A stretch of DNA of 64,000 nt from an uncultured Negativicutes bacterium (GCA_900752195.1 CAADUJ010000012.1:1-64000), one strand, 5' to 3'; counted from the stretch's first letter, positions 25,385-35,166 are shown. Numbers and translations are program-made. The notes: generated by a model from the letters alone, not told the origin.

Positions 25385-25726
25385 GTGACGCCGGATATTG
25401 TGAGCCTATCGAATGATATGGGTAATCAGAATTCCCCTTTACACGTGCCACAACAGTATATCGAACCATTGGCAGATATTTTTAAGATTTTGGGAGATGT
25501 GACGCGTCTGAAAATTTTACAGGCCTTGATGCACGGTGAACTTTGTGTCAATGACCTGGCGGAACGCCTTTCTATGGAGCAATCTGCTATTTCTCACCAG
25601 CTCCGTATTTTACGGGATGCTCACTTAGTCCAGAATCGACGTGACGGTCGTGTCATGTTTTATTCGTTAGCCGACCGCCATGTGTTGCTGCTTTTGGAAA
25701 CTGGATTGGAACACGTTGCAGAATGA
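25385..25726 (+). CDS. ArsR/SmtB-family zinc-type metal sensor
   Basis: The 113-residue winged-helix repressor has the ArsR core: LADIFKILGDVTRLKILQAL near residue 28, ELCVNDLAERL near residue 52 and SAISHQLRILRDAHLV near residue 69. The last helix carries D97-x-H99-x10-H110-x-x-E113, exactly the alpha-5 Zn(II)/Co(II) site of SmtB/CzrA. The alpha-3 thiol site is degenerate (ELCVND instead of ELCVCD), so a zinc or cobalt sensor is more likely than a Cd/Pb/As sensor. GTG at 25385 is used because GGAGG lies 9 bases upstream. No efflux pump is adjacent. Confidence 0.85.
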   Translation: MTPDIVSLSNDMGNQNSPLHVPQQYIEPLADIFKILGDVTRLKILQALMHGELCVNDLAERLSMEQSAISHQLRILRDAHLVQNRRDGRVMFYSLADRHVLLLLETGLEHVAE

Positions 25727-25748
25727 GGTCATAAGAGAGGATAGCCAT

Positions 25749-26237
25749 ATGTACTTATGCTTAATGCGCCATGGTAAGGCTGAACCGTATTCTATGGATA
25801 AGGAAGATGGATTGCGCCATTTAACGGAAAAGGGACGTTCTGACGTCATGACTATGGCATCTCTGGCCGCTCAATGGTGGCCCATGGGAACGTTACGCTT
25901 ATGGACGAGTCCAAGTGTAAGGACTTGTGAGACCGCTGAAATCATGGGGCATCAGCTTCATCCGACAACGGTCCAGACGTGGGAAGCTATTGAAAAGGGA
26001 GACTTTATGCCGCTTCACGAAGAAATCCTTAGCGATGCTCTAGCACAGTCCGTACTTATCGTCGGCCATTCACCTTTCTTGGAAGACTGGACGAAAAAGA
26101 TCACAGGAGCGTCTTTTGACTATAAGACAGGAGCGCTGTTGTGTATCGACTACGATCCCTACGACGGCACGTATGGCAAAGGAAAAATCCTACTGCTTTT
26201 CCATCCTCAAGGAGCGCAGATGTTGTTTCGGAAGTGA
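25749..26237 (+). CDS. SixA-like histidine phosphatase
   Basis: The 162-residue protein belongs to the phosphoglycerate-mutase-like superfamily: catalytic RHGKAEP at residues 7-13, SPSVRTCETAEI near residue 55, and GHSPFLEDW near residue 99 with the second His. The short length and motif spacing match SixA, which dephosphorylates a phosphohistidine on signalling or PTS proteins. Its target here is unknown. Translation from an earlier in-frame start would overlap arsR and has no ribosome site; ATG at 25749 follows GAGAGGA. Confidence 0.85.
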   Translation: MYLCLMRHGKAEPYSMDKEDGLRHLTEKGRSDVMTMASLAAQWWPMGTLRLWTSPSVRTCETAEIMGHQLHPTTVQTWEAIEKGDFMPLHEEILSDALAQSVLIVGHSPFLEDWTKKITGASFDYKTGALLCIDYDPYDGTYGKGKILLLFHPQGAQMLFRK

Positions 26238-26291
26238 TGGTGTGCCTGTATTGTATTCCTGTAAACACTAGTCATGTTGGAGGTTATATAA

Positions 26292-27113
26292 ATGAAACAC
26301 GTGTTATCTATTGCTGGTACGGACCCGTCAGGCGGTGCCGGGGCAGCAGCTGATTGTAAAACCTTTTGTGCCCATGGTTGCTTTGCCTTAAATGTCATTA
26401 CGGCAGTCGTTTCGCAGAACACACAGGGCGTGCGCCGTTATATGGATGTGACACCAGCGCTCATTGGCGATCAGATTGATGCCGTTTTTGAAGATATTTC
26501 TGTTGATGCCGTGAAAATCGGCATGGTCAGCGTACCGGAAACGATTCGTATCATTGCCGATAAATTGACTCAGTATAAGCCACCGTATATCGTTATCGAC
26601 CCCGTCATGGTAGCGACGAGTGGCCATCGGTTGCTTCAACCGAAAGCGGAACAGACCTTAAAGGACGTTCTCGTTCCCATGGCCGATGTACTGACGCCAA
26701 ATTTGCCAGAAGCGGAAGTGCTTACGGGAAAGACCATTACGACTCTTTCGGAAATGGAAGACGCTGCCCGGGAAATCGTTTCCATGGGGGCCAAGGCCGT
26801 ACTGGTTAAAGGTGGCCATAGAATAGAAGACGCCACAGACATACTTTTTGATGGAACAGACATCCACTATTTCAAGGGAATCCGTATCGAAAGTACGAGT
26901 ACCCACGGAACGGGATGTTCCTTATCGAGTGCCATTGCTTCAGATCTTGCCAATGGCATGACCCTCGTCGATGCCGTAGCAGAAGCGAAACAATACGTAT
27001 TCGATGGTATCCGCCATGCCGAACCTATTGGTAAAGGCCACGGACCTATCCATCATTTTTACGGATTATATAAAAAAGCAGGACTGTTTGAAGAAAATGA
27101 GGTGTTTCCATGA
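26292..27113 (+). CDS. thiD: Hydroxymethylpyrimidine kinase / phosphomethylpyrimidine kinase
   Basis: The 273-residue enzyme phosphorylates HMP and HMP-phosphate for thiamine synthesis. Visible: SIAGTDPSGGAGAAAD near residue 5, VKIGMV near residue 72, DPVMVATSGH near residue 98, TPNLPEAEVL near residue 132, and the catalytic GTGCSLSSAIAS near residue 206. No TPP riboswitch or other thi gene is near. GGAGG precedes the ATG. It overlaps the next gene by four bases. Confidence 0.93.
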   Translation: MKHVLSIAGTDPSGGAGAAADCKTFCAHGCFALNVITAVVSQNTQGVRRYMDVTPALIGDQIDAVFEDISVDAVKIGMVSVPETIRIIADKLTQYKPPYIVIDPVMVATSGHRLLQPKAEQTLKDVLVPMADVLTPNLPEAEVLTGKTITTLSEMEDAAREIVSMGAKAVLVKGGHRIEDATDILFDGTDIHYFKGIRIESTSTHGTGCSLSSAIASDLANGMTLVDAVAEAKQYVFDGIRHAEPIGKGHGPIHHFYGLYKKAGLFEENEVFP

Positions 27114-27982
27114 TTAAAAATAAAGTAAAAAAGCTGGCACTTTGTGTCGCTACGTTAGGTGTTTTTTCAGGAGCTGCCTTGGCAGCGACACCGGAAGATA
27201 CGTATAAAGAAGCCCTGCAATATTCCAATCAACATATTGAAGGAACCTATATGATCGATTTTCAGTTGGATATGCCCTTTGTAGGTGCGACAAAAACGAC
27301 ATCTGTTGCCCAAGTCCGGGAATATCCTTATGAAATGAAAATGGATACGACTCTGAAAACGGCTGTCGTCAAGAATGTGCCATCAGCCTTTACAATTTAT
27401 CAACTTCAGGACGGAAAAGCCTTGTTGACCTATTACCCTGGCCATGGAGAAAACCTATGGTTTGTCCGTACCCTTCCCCTCGATTCTGATGCGCCATATA
27501 TGGATAAGGTCCTTTCTAAGACCCATGAAAATGTCATGAGCGGCGTCAAATCCGTACGGGACCTGGGAGACAATCGCTATCGCGTCGTCTATGATATGAC
27601 CAAGCTCTATAAGCCTGGCGATGAAAAGGAATGGAAAGGCGTAAAGAAAGACGACGTTGCCGTCATTATCAAGGCCTTAAAGGCCCTTCAGGAAACGGGC
27701 GATTTCAAAGCAACTATCACGATTGATCCTAAGACGAAGCGCATTACGAATGTGTCAGCACCGCTGACGCCGCAGATGCAGGCTATCGTCGACGTGGCAC
27801 TGGACTACACCAAACAGAAGATGCCTAAGAATAGCCGTGAAATCAACATGTTGCAGGCATTCTTCAAAAATAGCGACGCCAATATTGACGTGTCGTGGAA
27901 GGAACTTCCGAAAGATGCAGACCTTTCGGTACCGAAAGATATTAAAGAAAAGGCAAAGCCTGCACCAGCTCAGACGAGATGA
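27110..27982 (+). CDS. Exported protein of unknown function
   Basis: The 290-residue protein has a clear cleavable signal peptide (basic start, hydrophobic core, AALA-A cut near residue 25) and then a mainly beta, amphipathic domain, with tyrosines spread through YMIDFQLD, YRVVYDMTKLY and similar blocks. There is a lysine/proline-rich tail. It resembles periplasmic lipid- or polymer-handling beta proteins (LolA/outer membrane-type) in overall style, but I recognise no family. It overlaps thiD by ATGA, so it is translated with it. No link to thiamine is visible in the sequence. Confidence 0.6.
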   Translation: MIKNKVKKLALCVATLGVFSGAALAATPEDTYKEALQYSNQHIEGTYMIDFQLDMPFVGATKTTSVAQVREYPYEMKMDTTLKTAVVKNVPSAFTIYQLQDGKALLTYYPGHGENLWFVRTLPLDSDAPYMDKVLSKTHENVMSGVKSVRDLGDNRYRVVYDMTKLYKPGDEKEWKGVKKDDVAVIIKALKALQETGDFKATITIDPKTKRITNVSAPLTPQMQAIVDVALDYTKQKMPKNSREINMLQAFFKNSDANIDVSWKELPKDADLSVPKDIKEKAKPAPAQTR

Positions 27983-28053
27983 AGAAATAAGCAGCCCCAT
28001 ACCAGGACAAACTTGTCTTGCGGATAAATAAAGTGTTATAGGAGGTATCTATT

Positions 28054-29715
28054 TTGGCAAAAAAAGAAAAGCTGCAGATAATTCCCTTGGGAGGCCTGGG
28101 CGAAATCGGTAAGAACATGACGGTCATTCAGTACGGAGAAGATATCATCGTCATCGATGCCGGTCTTGCCTTCCCTGATGACGATATGTTCGGCATCGAC
28201 CTGGTTATTCCCGATATGAGTTATCTTATAGAGAACAAAGAGAAAGTCCGTGGTGTCGTCATTACCCACGGCCATGAAGACCATATTGGTAGCCTAGCCT
28301 ATTTATTGAACGAAGTAAACGTTCCCGTATATGCCACGAAGCTTGTCTGTGGCCTCATTGAAGGAAAATTAAAGGAAAATCACATATCCAATTACTCTCT
28401 CCACGAAGTCCATCATGGTGATGAAGTGCAGATCGGTTGCATGAAAGTCGGTTTTATCCATACGAATCACTCCATTCCGGATGCTAGTGCCTTGTATTTC
28501 CGGACACCTGTCGGTACGGTCGTCCATACAGGGGACTTCAAGATGGACTGGACACCTGTCGACGGACTTCCCCTGGATATCCACAAATTTGCCGATTTAG
28601 GCCGTCGTGGTGTACTCTTGCTCATGTCGGATAGTACGAATGCCGAACGGCCGGGCTTTACACAATCGGAAACGACGGTGAGCGTAGCCTTCAAAAAGGC
28701 CTTTGCCGAAGCAAAGGGGCGTATCATCCTGGCGACATTCGCATCGAACATTTCGCGTATCCAGCAGGCCATCAATACGGCAGTCCTTTTTAAACGCAAA
28801 GTGACTGTTCTAGGCCGTAGTATGGTAAACAACGTGCAGATAGCCATCGAATTAGGCTATCTCGAAGTGCCTGAAGGCGTCCTCATCGAACCGGACGAAC
28901 TGAATCGCTATCCAGCGGATCAGGTGTTGATTTTGACGACAGGTAGTCAGGGCGAACCAATGGCGGGTTTGTCACGGATGGCATCGAACAACCACCGCAA
29001 CGTGAGCATTATGCCAGGTGATACGGTCATCATCTCAGCTACACCTATTCCTGGCAATGAAACGGGCGTAGGCCGTACCATTGATAATCTCATGAAACTG
29101 GGTGCTACTGTCGTTGCCGGTCGTGATAAGATGATGCACGTATCGGGCCATGCGAGCCAGGAAGAGCTGAAAATCATGCTCAGCCTCATTAAACCAAAGT
29201 ATTTCATCCCTGTTCACGGCGAATATCGCATGCTTCGCAAACATGGTGATTTAGCCGTACAGATGGGCGTTGCCAAGGACCACGTCCTCATCGGCGATAA
29301 TGGACAAATTTTTGAATTTTCTAGCCGTTCCGGTCACAAGACAGGCCATGTCAATGCTGGTCGCGTATTTGTCGACGGATTGGGCGTCGGTGACGTTGGC
29401 AATATCGTCATTCGCGATCGTCAGCAATTAGCAATGGAAGGCGTCGTCATCGTTGTCATGACTCTGGCAAAGGGGACGAGTCATGCTTTAGCTGGTCCTG
29501 ACATCGTATCACGTGGCTTCGTTTATGTCCGTGATTCAGAAGAACTCATGCGGGAAGCCCATGAAAAGGTAGCAGCCGTACTGGAACGATGTGAAGCAGG
29601 AAACATTCGCGAATGGGCGGTCATCAAGTCCCAGGTTCGCGATACCTTGAGCCGGTATCTCTATGAAAAGACGAGACGCCGTCCCATGATTTTACCGATT
29701 ATCATGGAAGTATAA
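28054..29715 (+). CDS. rnj: Ribonuclease J
   Basis: The 553-residue metallo-beta-lactamase/beta-CASP nuclease carries GGLGEIGKN near residue 13, the zinc motif HGHEDHIGS near residue 73, SDSTNAERPG near residue 193, the beta-CASP block TTGSQGEPMAGL near residue 300 and HVSGHASQEEL near residue 366. It does 5'-3' exo and endonucleolytic mRNA decay and 16S rRNA processing. The start is TTG, eight bases after GGAGG. Confidence 0.95.
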   Translation: MAKKEKLQIIPLGGLGEIGKNMTVIQYGEDIIVIDAGLAFPDDDMFGIDLVIPDMSYLIENKEKVRGVVITHGHEDHIGSLAYLLNEVNVPVYATKLVCGLIEGKLKENHISNYSLHEVHHGDEVQIGCMKVGFIHTNHSIPDASALYFRTPVGTVVHTGDFKMDWTPVDGLPLDIHKFADLGRRGVLLLMSDSTNAERPGFTQSETTVSVAFKKAFAEAKGRIILATFASNISRIQQAINTAVLFKRKVTVLGRSMVNNVQIAIELGYLEVPEGVLIEPDELNRYPADQVLILTTGSQGEPMAGLSRMASNNHRNVSIMPGDTVIISATPIPGNETGVGRTIDNLMKLGATVVAGRDKMMHVSGHASQEELKIMLSLIKPKYFIPVHGEYRMLRKHGDLAVQMGVAKDHVLIGDNGQIFEFSSRSGHKTGHVNAGRVFVDGLGVGDVGNIVIRDRQQLAMEGVVIVVMTLAKGTSHALAGPDIVSRGFVYVRDSEELMREAHEKVAAVLERCEAGNIREWAVIKSQVRDTLSRYLYEKTRRRPMILPIIMEV

Positions 29716-29733
29716 TACAAATTGAACGTCTGT

Positions 29734-29761
29734 ACAGCGGGGGTATTTTTGCCTCCGCTGT
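29734..29761 (+). terminator. Hairpin after RNase J gene
   Basis: ACAGCGGGGG and CCTCCGCTGT pair (one G-U) around an 8-base loop rich in T. Only a weak T-run follows, so partial termination or mRNA stabilisation is likely. Confidence 0.5.
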
Positions 29762-29802
29762 CCTTATTAGCGATTTTCTATGGTGGAAGGAGTTGAACGC
29801 CC

Positions 29803-30759
29803 ATGGAGCCGAGAAGTGCAGTTCCCATGACGACAGCTGGCATTTTTGCAGCCATCTTGATCGGTCTGGCTCTTCTCAGCACGTATGTGCCGTTTTTTTC
29901 TGTTCTAGGTTATTTTCTTATGCCCATTCCTGTTGCCGTTATTTACATGCGCTTCGGTTTGCGCCAGGCTGCCCTTACGGGTATTGTGGCCGGCATATTG
30001 CTAGGTCTTTTCATGGATCCCCTGAGTGCAGGCGTGCAGATTGTAGTAGCTTGCGCCATTGGACTTGCCCTTGGTAAGGGATTTCACGACGGCATGTCAC
30101 CATTTACCATGTTAGCCGGCATGACGGGTGCCGTCATTGCCGTAGCCATCATTACAGGCGTCTTGTCCTATATTTTTACAGGCATCAATGTCTTTACGCT
30201 GATTCCCGATACGATTAATCAGGCTCTGGATCTGATGCTCAAGGAATATGTGGATACCAATGCCTGGTCAGCGGAAACTATTGCTGTACGGCAGCAGGTT
30301 GACATGATGAAACAGACCATTCCCGTTCTTATTCCCATCATTTTCTGTATGTCCATGGGGGTCATTGCCTACTTGAACATCCGAATTTCTCAAGCCATTC
30401 TGATGCGGCTGGGCCTTTCTATCCGCCCCTTTTTGCCGATTCGACTTTGGGAAATCCCCAGGTCTATGGTATACTTATATGTACTGGCTATGGTCATGAA
30501 ATATTGGGGTACGACTCGTCGTCTTGATTGGTTGAACATAGTCGGTCTAAACGTGGAACAAATTGCGTATTTCTTTATCATCATCGAAGGCATTGCGTTT
30601 TGCCTTTATTTTCTGGGGCAGCGATTCCGTATGCGTTCTTCGACGCAGGCTCTGGTGGTGGTGATATTATTCTTTGTCCCCATGTTCCAAATGGTAGCGT
30701 TTCTCTTAGGGCTCTTTGATATGCTCCTTCGCTATCGCAAGAAGAGAGAAGCTCCATAA
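29803..30759 (+). CDS. YybS family membrane protein (DUF2232)
   Basis: The 318-residue protein has about eight membrane helices with the DUF2232 style (PFFSVLGYFLMPIPVAVIYMRFG near residue 26). In Firmicutes yybS sits directly before gdpP, as here, with 17 bases between. It is likely an S-component-like or signalling membrane partner of the c-di-AMP phosphodiesterase, and its function is not established. AAGGAG precedes the ATG. Confidence 0.8.
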   Translation: MEPRSAVPMTTAGIFAAILIGLALLSTYVPFFSVLGYFLMPIPVAVIYMRFGLRQAALTGIVAGILLGLFMDPLSAGVQIVVACAIGLALGKGFHDGMSPFTMLAGMTGAVIAVAIITGVLSYIFTGINVFTLIPDTINQALDLMLKEYVDTNAWSAETIAVRQQVDMMKQTIPVLIPIIFCMSMGVIAYLNIRISQAILMRLGLSIRPFLPIRLWEIPRSMVYLYVLAMVMKYWGTTRRLDWLNIVGLNVEQIAYFFIIIEGIAFCLYFLGQRFRMRSSTQALVVVILFFVPMFQMVAFLLGLFDMLLRYRKKREAP

Positions 30760-30776
30760 ATGAAGGAGGTGGGTTG

Positions 30777-32789
30777 ATGTTTAAAAAAGCCTTGTCTAAC
30801 CGCAATGAAGAGGTGTATTTTCTCATCATCTTATTCTTGTTGCTCATTATTGCGTTTTTCAACTGGGTCATTGCCCTGTTAGCGTTCATCGTTATTGGTG
30901 GCATCTATGTACTCCGGCACAAGACCGATAATGAACGAAATAAAGAAATCAGTCAGCTCTTTGACGAAATTTCCCAAAGTGTTGATCAGGCATCGAGCTA
31001 TGCGGTACAGAACCTGCCCATCGGCATTGCGATTGTCGATATGGAGTCGAGCTTATGCTGGGCTAACAGCGTATTCCGCGACTGGGTCGGCGATATTGGT
31101 GATGATCAGCGGTTGGATTACATTATGCCCAATTTAAATATTGATAAGTTCTGGGGCAAGTTCGGCTACTTTTTTGAACATATCGGCCAACGGTATTACC
31201 GCGTCGTCTACAAGTATCTTCAGACGGAAGATTCAGATGACGACAATTATTTGATCTTATACTTTGAAGATATTACGGAAACAGAAAAACAGAAACTCAA
31301 TTGTCTGGCAGCTATGCCTGTCTTTTGTGACATTGCCATCGATAATATGGAAGAAGTCAGCAAGGGCATGACAGCCGTTCAACAGGCTACGTTGTGGGCC
31401 AACGTCAATAACTGCCTCATCGATGCCTTGACGAGTCACAAAGCCTTTATCCGTTCTTACGGCAATGAAAACTACATTGCCTGCCTGAGCCGGGAAGCCT
31501 TGAATGAATTAAAAGAAGAAAACTTTTCCTTCCTTGAAAAAATTCGTTCCATCCATACGGCAAACCTCATTCCCGTTACGATTAGCATGGGTGTTGCCGC
31601 TTTTCCGGAAGATGTCATTACGTCAGGGACTTCGGATTTCAATGAACTTGCCGATAAAGCACGGTCTGGCCTCGACCTGGCTCTCGGCCGTGGCGGCGAT
31701 CAGGTCGTCGTATACGAAGAAGATGGGACAGCCCATTTTTATGGAGGTAAGACACGTTCTGTCGAAAAGAATACGCGTGTCCGGGCCCGCGTCGTCTCCC
31801 AGGCTATCCGTGAGCTTGTCGATGCGAGCGATCTCGTTCTCGTCATGGGACACGAGCGGGAAGATTATGATAGCATCGGTGCTGCTATAGGCATTGCCCA
31901 CATGGCCCGCGTTGCTGGCAAACCTTGTCATATCGTCATAAGTGAACAAACTGATGCGATTCGTAAGATTGAAGAACAGATTCGTCATATCCCTGAATTT
32001 GAAGATTTGATGATTAGTGCAGAAAATGCAGAACTTATCTGTAATGAACAGACCTTGCTCTTTATCGTCGATACGAGTCGGCCTTATATGACTGTCGATC
32101 CGAAGCTCCTTCCCATGACAGAACGGCGCGTCGTCATCGACCATCATCGTCGTAGTCCTGATTTCATCGAAAAACCGCTTCTCATCTATACAGAAACATC
32201 GAGTTCGTCGACGAGTGAGCTCGTCACAGAGCTTCTGCAATATTATGATGAAGAAATTAATTTGCAGAAAATCGAAGCGACAGCTCTCTATGCAGGGATT
32301 GTCGTTGATACGAAGAACTTTTCTATCCAGACCGGGGTCCGGACATTCGATGCGGCGTCGTATTTAAGACGTAGCGGCGCTGATCCGTCTATTGTCAGGG
32401 AGCTTTTCAGTTCAGATTTCGATTCTGTTAAATTGAAATCCCGACTTTTATCGGAAGCTGTTGTCACCGATGGAATCGCCATGGCCAGCTGCCCGAAGGA
32501 TGTGCCCAATGCGCCTATCATTGCGGCCCAGGTGGCAGATATGCTTGTCACCATTACTAACATTGAAGCTAGCTTTACCTTTTTTGAATTGCCTGAGGGA
32601 AATGCCATAGGTGTCAGTGCCCGCTCCAAAGGCGATATTAACGTGCAGCTCATCATGGAAGCCTTAGGTGGTGGCGGTCATCGTACGGTGGCCGGTGCCC
32701 AGCTCAAGGGAAAGACCATGGAAGCTGCCAAAGGAGAAGTCATGGACGCTATCCATGAAATATTACATAAAGGGGATGTACATAAATGA
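30777..32789 (+). CDS. gdpP: Cyclic-di-AMP phosphodiesterase
   Basis: The 670-residue protein has two membrane helices (about 10-50), a PAS-like segment, a degenerate GGDEF domain (residues about 170-300), and DHH-DHHA1 domains. Catalytic marks are GHEREDYDSIGAAIG near residue 359, VIDHHR near residue 452 and GGGGHRTVAGAQ near residue 632. It hydrolyses c-di-AMP to pApA and so controls potassium and cell-wall balance. ATG at 30777 lies seven bases after GGAGG. It overlaps rplI by four bases. Confidence 0.95.
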   Translation: MFKKALSNRNEEVYFLIILFLLLIIAFFNWVIALLAFIVIGGIYVLRHKTDNERNKEISQLFDEISQSVDQASSYAVQNLPIGIAIVDMESSLCWANSVFRDWVGDIGDDQRLDYIMPNLNIDKFWGKFGYFFEHIGQRYYRVVYKYLQTEDSDDDNYLILYFEDITETEKQKLNCLAAMPVFCDIAIDNMEEVSKGMTAVQQATLWANVNNCLIDALTSHKAFIRSYGNENYIACLSREALNELKEENFSFLEKIRSIHTANLIPVTISMGVAAFPEDVITSGTSDFNELADKARSGLDLALGRGGDQVVVYEEDGTAHFYGGKTRSVEKNTRVRARVVSQAIRELVDASDLVLVMGHEREDYDSIGAAIGIAHMARVAGKPCHIVISEQTDAIRKIEEQIRHIPEFEDLMISAENAELICNEQTLLFIVDTSRPYMTVDPKLLPMTERRVVIDHHRRSPDFIEKPLLIYTETSSSSTSELVTELLQYYDEEINLQKIEATALYAGIVVDTKNFSIQTGVRTFDAASYLRRSGADPSIVRELFSSDFDSVKLKSRLLSEAVVTDGIAMASCPKDVPNAPIIAAQVADMLVTITNIEASFTFFELPEGNAIGVSARSKGDINVQLIMEALGGGGHRTVAGAQLKGKTMEAAKGEVMDAIHEILHKGDVHK

Positions 32790-33232
32790 AAGTCATTTTA
32801 TTGCAAGATGTAAAAAAATTAGGTAAGAAAGGTGATATCGTCGAAGTATCCGATGGGTATGGCCGCAATTACTTATTGGCTCGTAAACTCGCCGCTCCTG
32901 GTACTTCTGAAAATATTAATGATGCAAAGCAGAAACAGGCGGCAGCTGTCCATAAAGCGCAGGTAGCCTCTGATGAAGCTGTCATCCTGGCAAGTCAGCT
33001 CAAAAAGGTCGAACTGACTATTCCCGTCCGCGTCGGTGAAGGTGGAAAAATTTTCGGTACCGTTACGGGTAAAAATATCAGCGATGCTGCAAAGAAGCAG
33101 TATAATCTTGACCTGGATAAGAAGAAGGTCGAATTAAAGACGCCGATTAAGGCGCCGGGAACCTATACGGTTATCATCCATGTCCATCCGACGATTACAA
33201 GTGAAATAAAGGTACACGTCGTCGAAGAATAA
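32786..33232 (+). CDS. rplI: Ribosomal protein L9
   Basis: The 148-residue protein matches bacterial L9 in full: MKVILLQDVKKLGKKGDIV start with the GYGRNYL motif near residue 25, a charged connecting helix, and a C-terminal domain containing GKIFGTVT. It binds 23S rRNA near the L1 stalk. Translation is coupled to gdpP through the ATGA overlap. Confidence 0.97.
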   Translation: MKVILLQDVKKLGKKGDIVEVSDGYGRNYLLARKLAAPGTSENINDAKQKQAAAVHKAQVASDEAVILASQLKKVELTIPVRVGEGGKIFGTVTGKNISDAAKKQYNLDLDKKKVELKTPIKAPGTYTVIIHVHPTITSEIKVHVVEE

Positions 33233-33245
33233 TTCGAGGTACTTC

Positions 33246-35153
33246 ATGAAAGAACTCTTGGAAAAATTACTGGATCGTCGAAAATACTTGGAACCAACGG
33301 CGGAAGAAGAACTGCGCCGTCAGGTCAATGTGCTGTACGGTGCGTTTACCAGCTTGATTGGCCCGGAAAAGATGGTCCTTCGGGCTAGTAAGTATTCGGC
33401 TCTTTCGTATATTCATTCTGAAAATCCTCGCCAGCGCCTCGTAGGTCTCCAACGGCTGATTTATGAAAATGCTTCGTACGATAAAATCCCTGGCGATGAT
33501 GAGGTCATTGATGTCCTTAACGACTTGGAAAGCGTCCTGGCAGAAATGTTGGCTCGTCAGGCTGTGGAAGAACGACTGGAGAAAAAAATAGCCCAGCGCA
33601 TGGACGAAAAACAGCAGGAATATGTACAGGAAATCAAGATGCAGCTCATCAAGGAAGAACTCCATGATGTAGAAACGCCGCAGACGAAAAAGAAACTCGA
33701 TGATCTGAACCATCTCGATACGATCCACCTTACGGAATCGGTCATGCAACGAGTCCGGCCCAAGACGTTGTCAGCCATTATTGGTCAGGACAGAGCCATA
33801 GAAGCTATGCAGAGCAAGCTTTCTTCTGTGTATCCGCAGCATGTACTGCTGTATGGCCCGCCAGGTGTGGGAAAGACCACGGCAGCCCGTATTATACTGG
33901 AAGAAGCTAAAAAGTTGCCTTTTACGCCGTTTTCACAAGATGCCCCATTTGTTGAAACCGATGGGGCTACTTTGAGATGGGATTCACGGGACATGACGAA
34001 TCCACTTATCGGTTCTGTCCATGACCCTATCTATCAGGGAGCTCATCATGATCTGGCTGATACAGGTATTCCTGAACCCAAGACGGGACTTGTAACAGAA
34101 GCCCATGGGGGCATTCTTTTCATTGATGAAATCGGTGAAATGGATCCGATGTTGCTGAACAAGCTATTAAAGGTTTTGGAAGACAAACGGGTTTTCTTTG
34201 AATCGGCCTATTACGATGAAAGTGACCCACATATACCACAATACATCCGGAAACTCTTTGCCGAAGGCGCACCAGCAGATTTTGTTCTCATTGGAGCGAC
34301 GACGCGGAATCCATCTGAAATCAATCCGGCTATCCGTTCACGCTGTGCTGAAATCTATTTTGAACCGCTTGTACCGGAAGATATTCAACGCATCGTCAAA
34401 AATGGTGCCGTTGCGCTCGGTGCTGCTTTGGAAGAGGGGACTGCTGAACTCATCAGCACCTTCACGATTGAAGGACGAAAGGCGGTCAATATCCTAGCCG
34501 ATGCGTACGGCCTTGCCGTATTCCGTAAAGGCTCAAAAGATGACATTGTCATTACGAAGGAGAGCATACAGCGCGTTGCTCAGATTAGCCGTCTCGTTCC
34601 GTATAGCCTCGATAAGGCCTCGTCGAAGCCTGTCATAGGGCGTGTGTTTGGGCTGGGTGTGGCCGGATTTCTTGGCTCGGCCATTGAAGTTGAAGCAGTG
34701 GCTTTCCCGACGAGAAACGCAGGAAAAGGCTATTTCCGCTTCAATGATACGGCAGGTTCTATGGCCAAGGATTCCATGTTCAACGCTTGTGCCGTCGTGC
34801 GCCGCGTTACCGGCAAGGAATTGTCTGATTACGACATCAACCTGAATTTTGTGGGTGGCGGGGCAATCGATGGTCCTTCCGCAGGCTGTGCCATTACGAC
34901 GGCTCTTATTTCTGCATTGACCGATACACCAGTACGGCAGGATATGGCCGTGACTGGGGAAATTTCCGTGCAAGGTTTGGTAAAACCTGTAGGCGGTGTC
35001 TTTGAAAAGGCTTATGGAGCCCGTCAGTCCGGCATGAAAGGGATTATTATACCGAAAGAAAACGGCCGGGATATTCCAGATCATCATTTACAGTTAGATA
35101 TTCACGAAGCAGAAAAAATTGAGGATGTCCTCAATATCATGCTTATTCACTAG
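33246..35153 (+). CDS. lonC: Lon family ATP-dependent protease, LonC type
   Basis: The 635-residue protein has a helical N-terminal region without the LonA substrate domain, an AAA+ module (Walker A GPPGVGKTT near residue 202, Walker B GILFIDEIGEM near residue 288), and a Lon S16 domain with the catalytic Ser in GPSAGCAIT near residue 541 and Lys in KPVGGVFEKAYGA near residue 580. The absence of strong membrane helices distinguishes it from LonB. The rplI-lonC-dnaB order is typical of Negativicutes-like genomes. It degrades misfolded proteins, and whether it needs ATP for degradation varies in this group. Confidence 0.9.
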   Translation: MKELLEKLLDRRKYLEPTAEEELRRQVNVLYGAFTSLIGPEKMVLRASKYSALSYIHSENPRQRLVGLQRLIYENASYDKIPGDDEVIDVLNDLESVLAEMLARQAVEERLEKKIAQRMDEKQQEYVQEIKMQLIKEELHDVETPQTKKKLDDLNHLDTIHLTESVMQRVRPKTLSAIIGQDRAIEAMQSKLSSVYPQHVLLYGPPGVGKTTAARIILEEAKKLPFTPFSQDAPFVETDGATLRWDSRDMTNPLIGSVHDPIYQGAHHDLADTGIPEPKTGLVTEAHGGILFIDEIGEMDPMLLNKLLKVLEDKRVFFESAYYDESDPHIPQYIRKLFAEGAPADFVLIGATTRNPSEINPAIRSRCAEIYFEPLVPEDIQRIVKNGAVALGAALEEGTAELISTFTIEGRKAVNILADAYGLAVFRKGSKDDIVITKESIQRVAQISRLVPYSLDKASSKPVIGRVFGLGVAGFLGSAIEVEAVAFPTRNAGKGYFRFNDTAGSMAKDSMFNACAVVRRVTGKELSDYDINLNFVGGGAIDGPSAGCAITTALISALTDTPVRQDMAVTGEISVQGLVKPVGGVFEKAYGARQSGMKGIIIPKENGRDIPDHHLQLDIHEAEKIEDVLNIMLIH

Positions 35154-35166
35154 GAGAGATCATTTG

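Noticed and set aside
26238..26291. TPP riboswitch before thiD
   Set aside because: The 54-base gap lacks the CTGAGA and ACCTGA core elements.
31623..32240. A 205-codon open frame antisense to gdpP
   Set aside because: It overlaps the conserved DHH domain on the opposite strand and has no start signal or domain.
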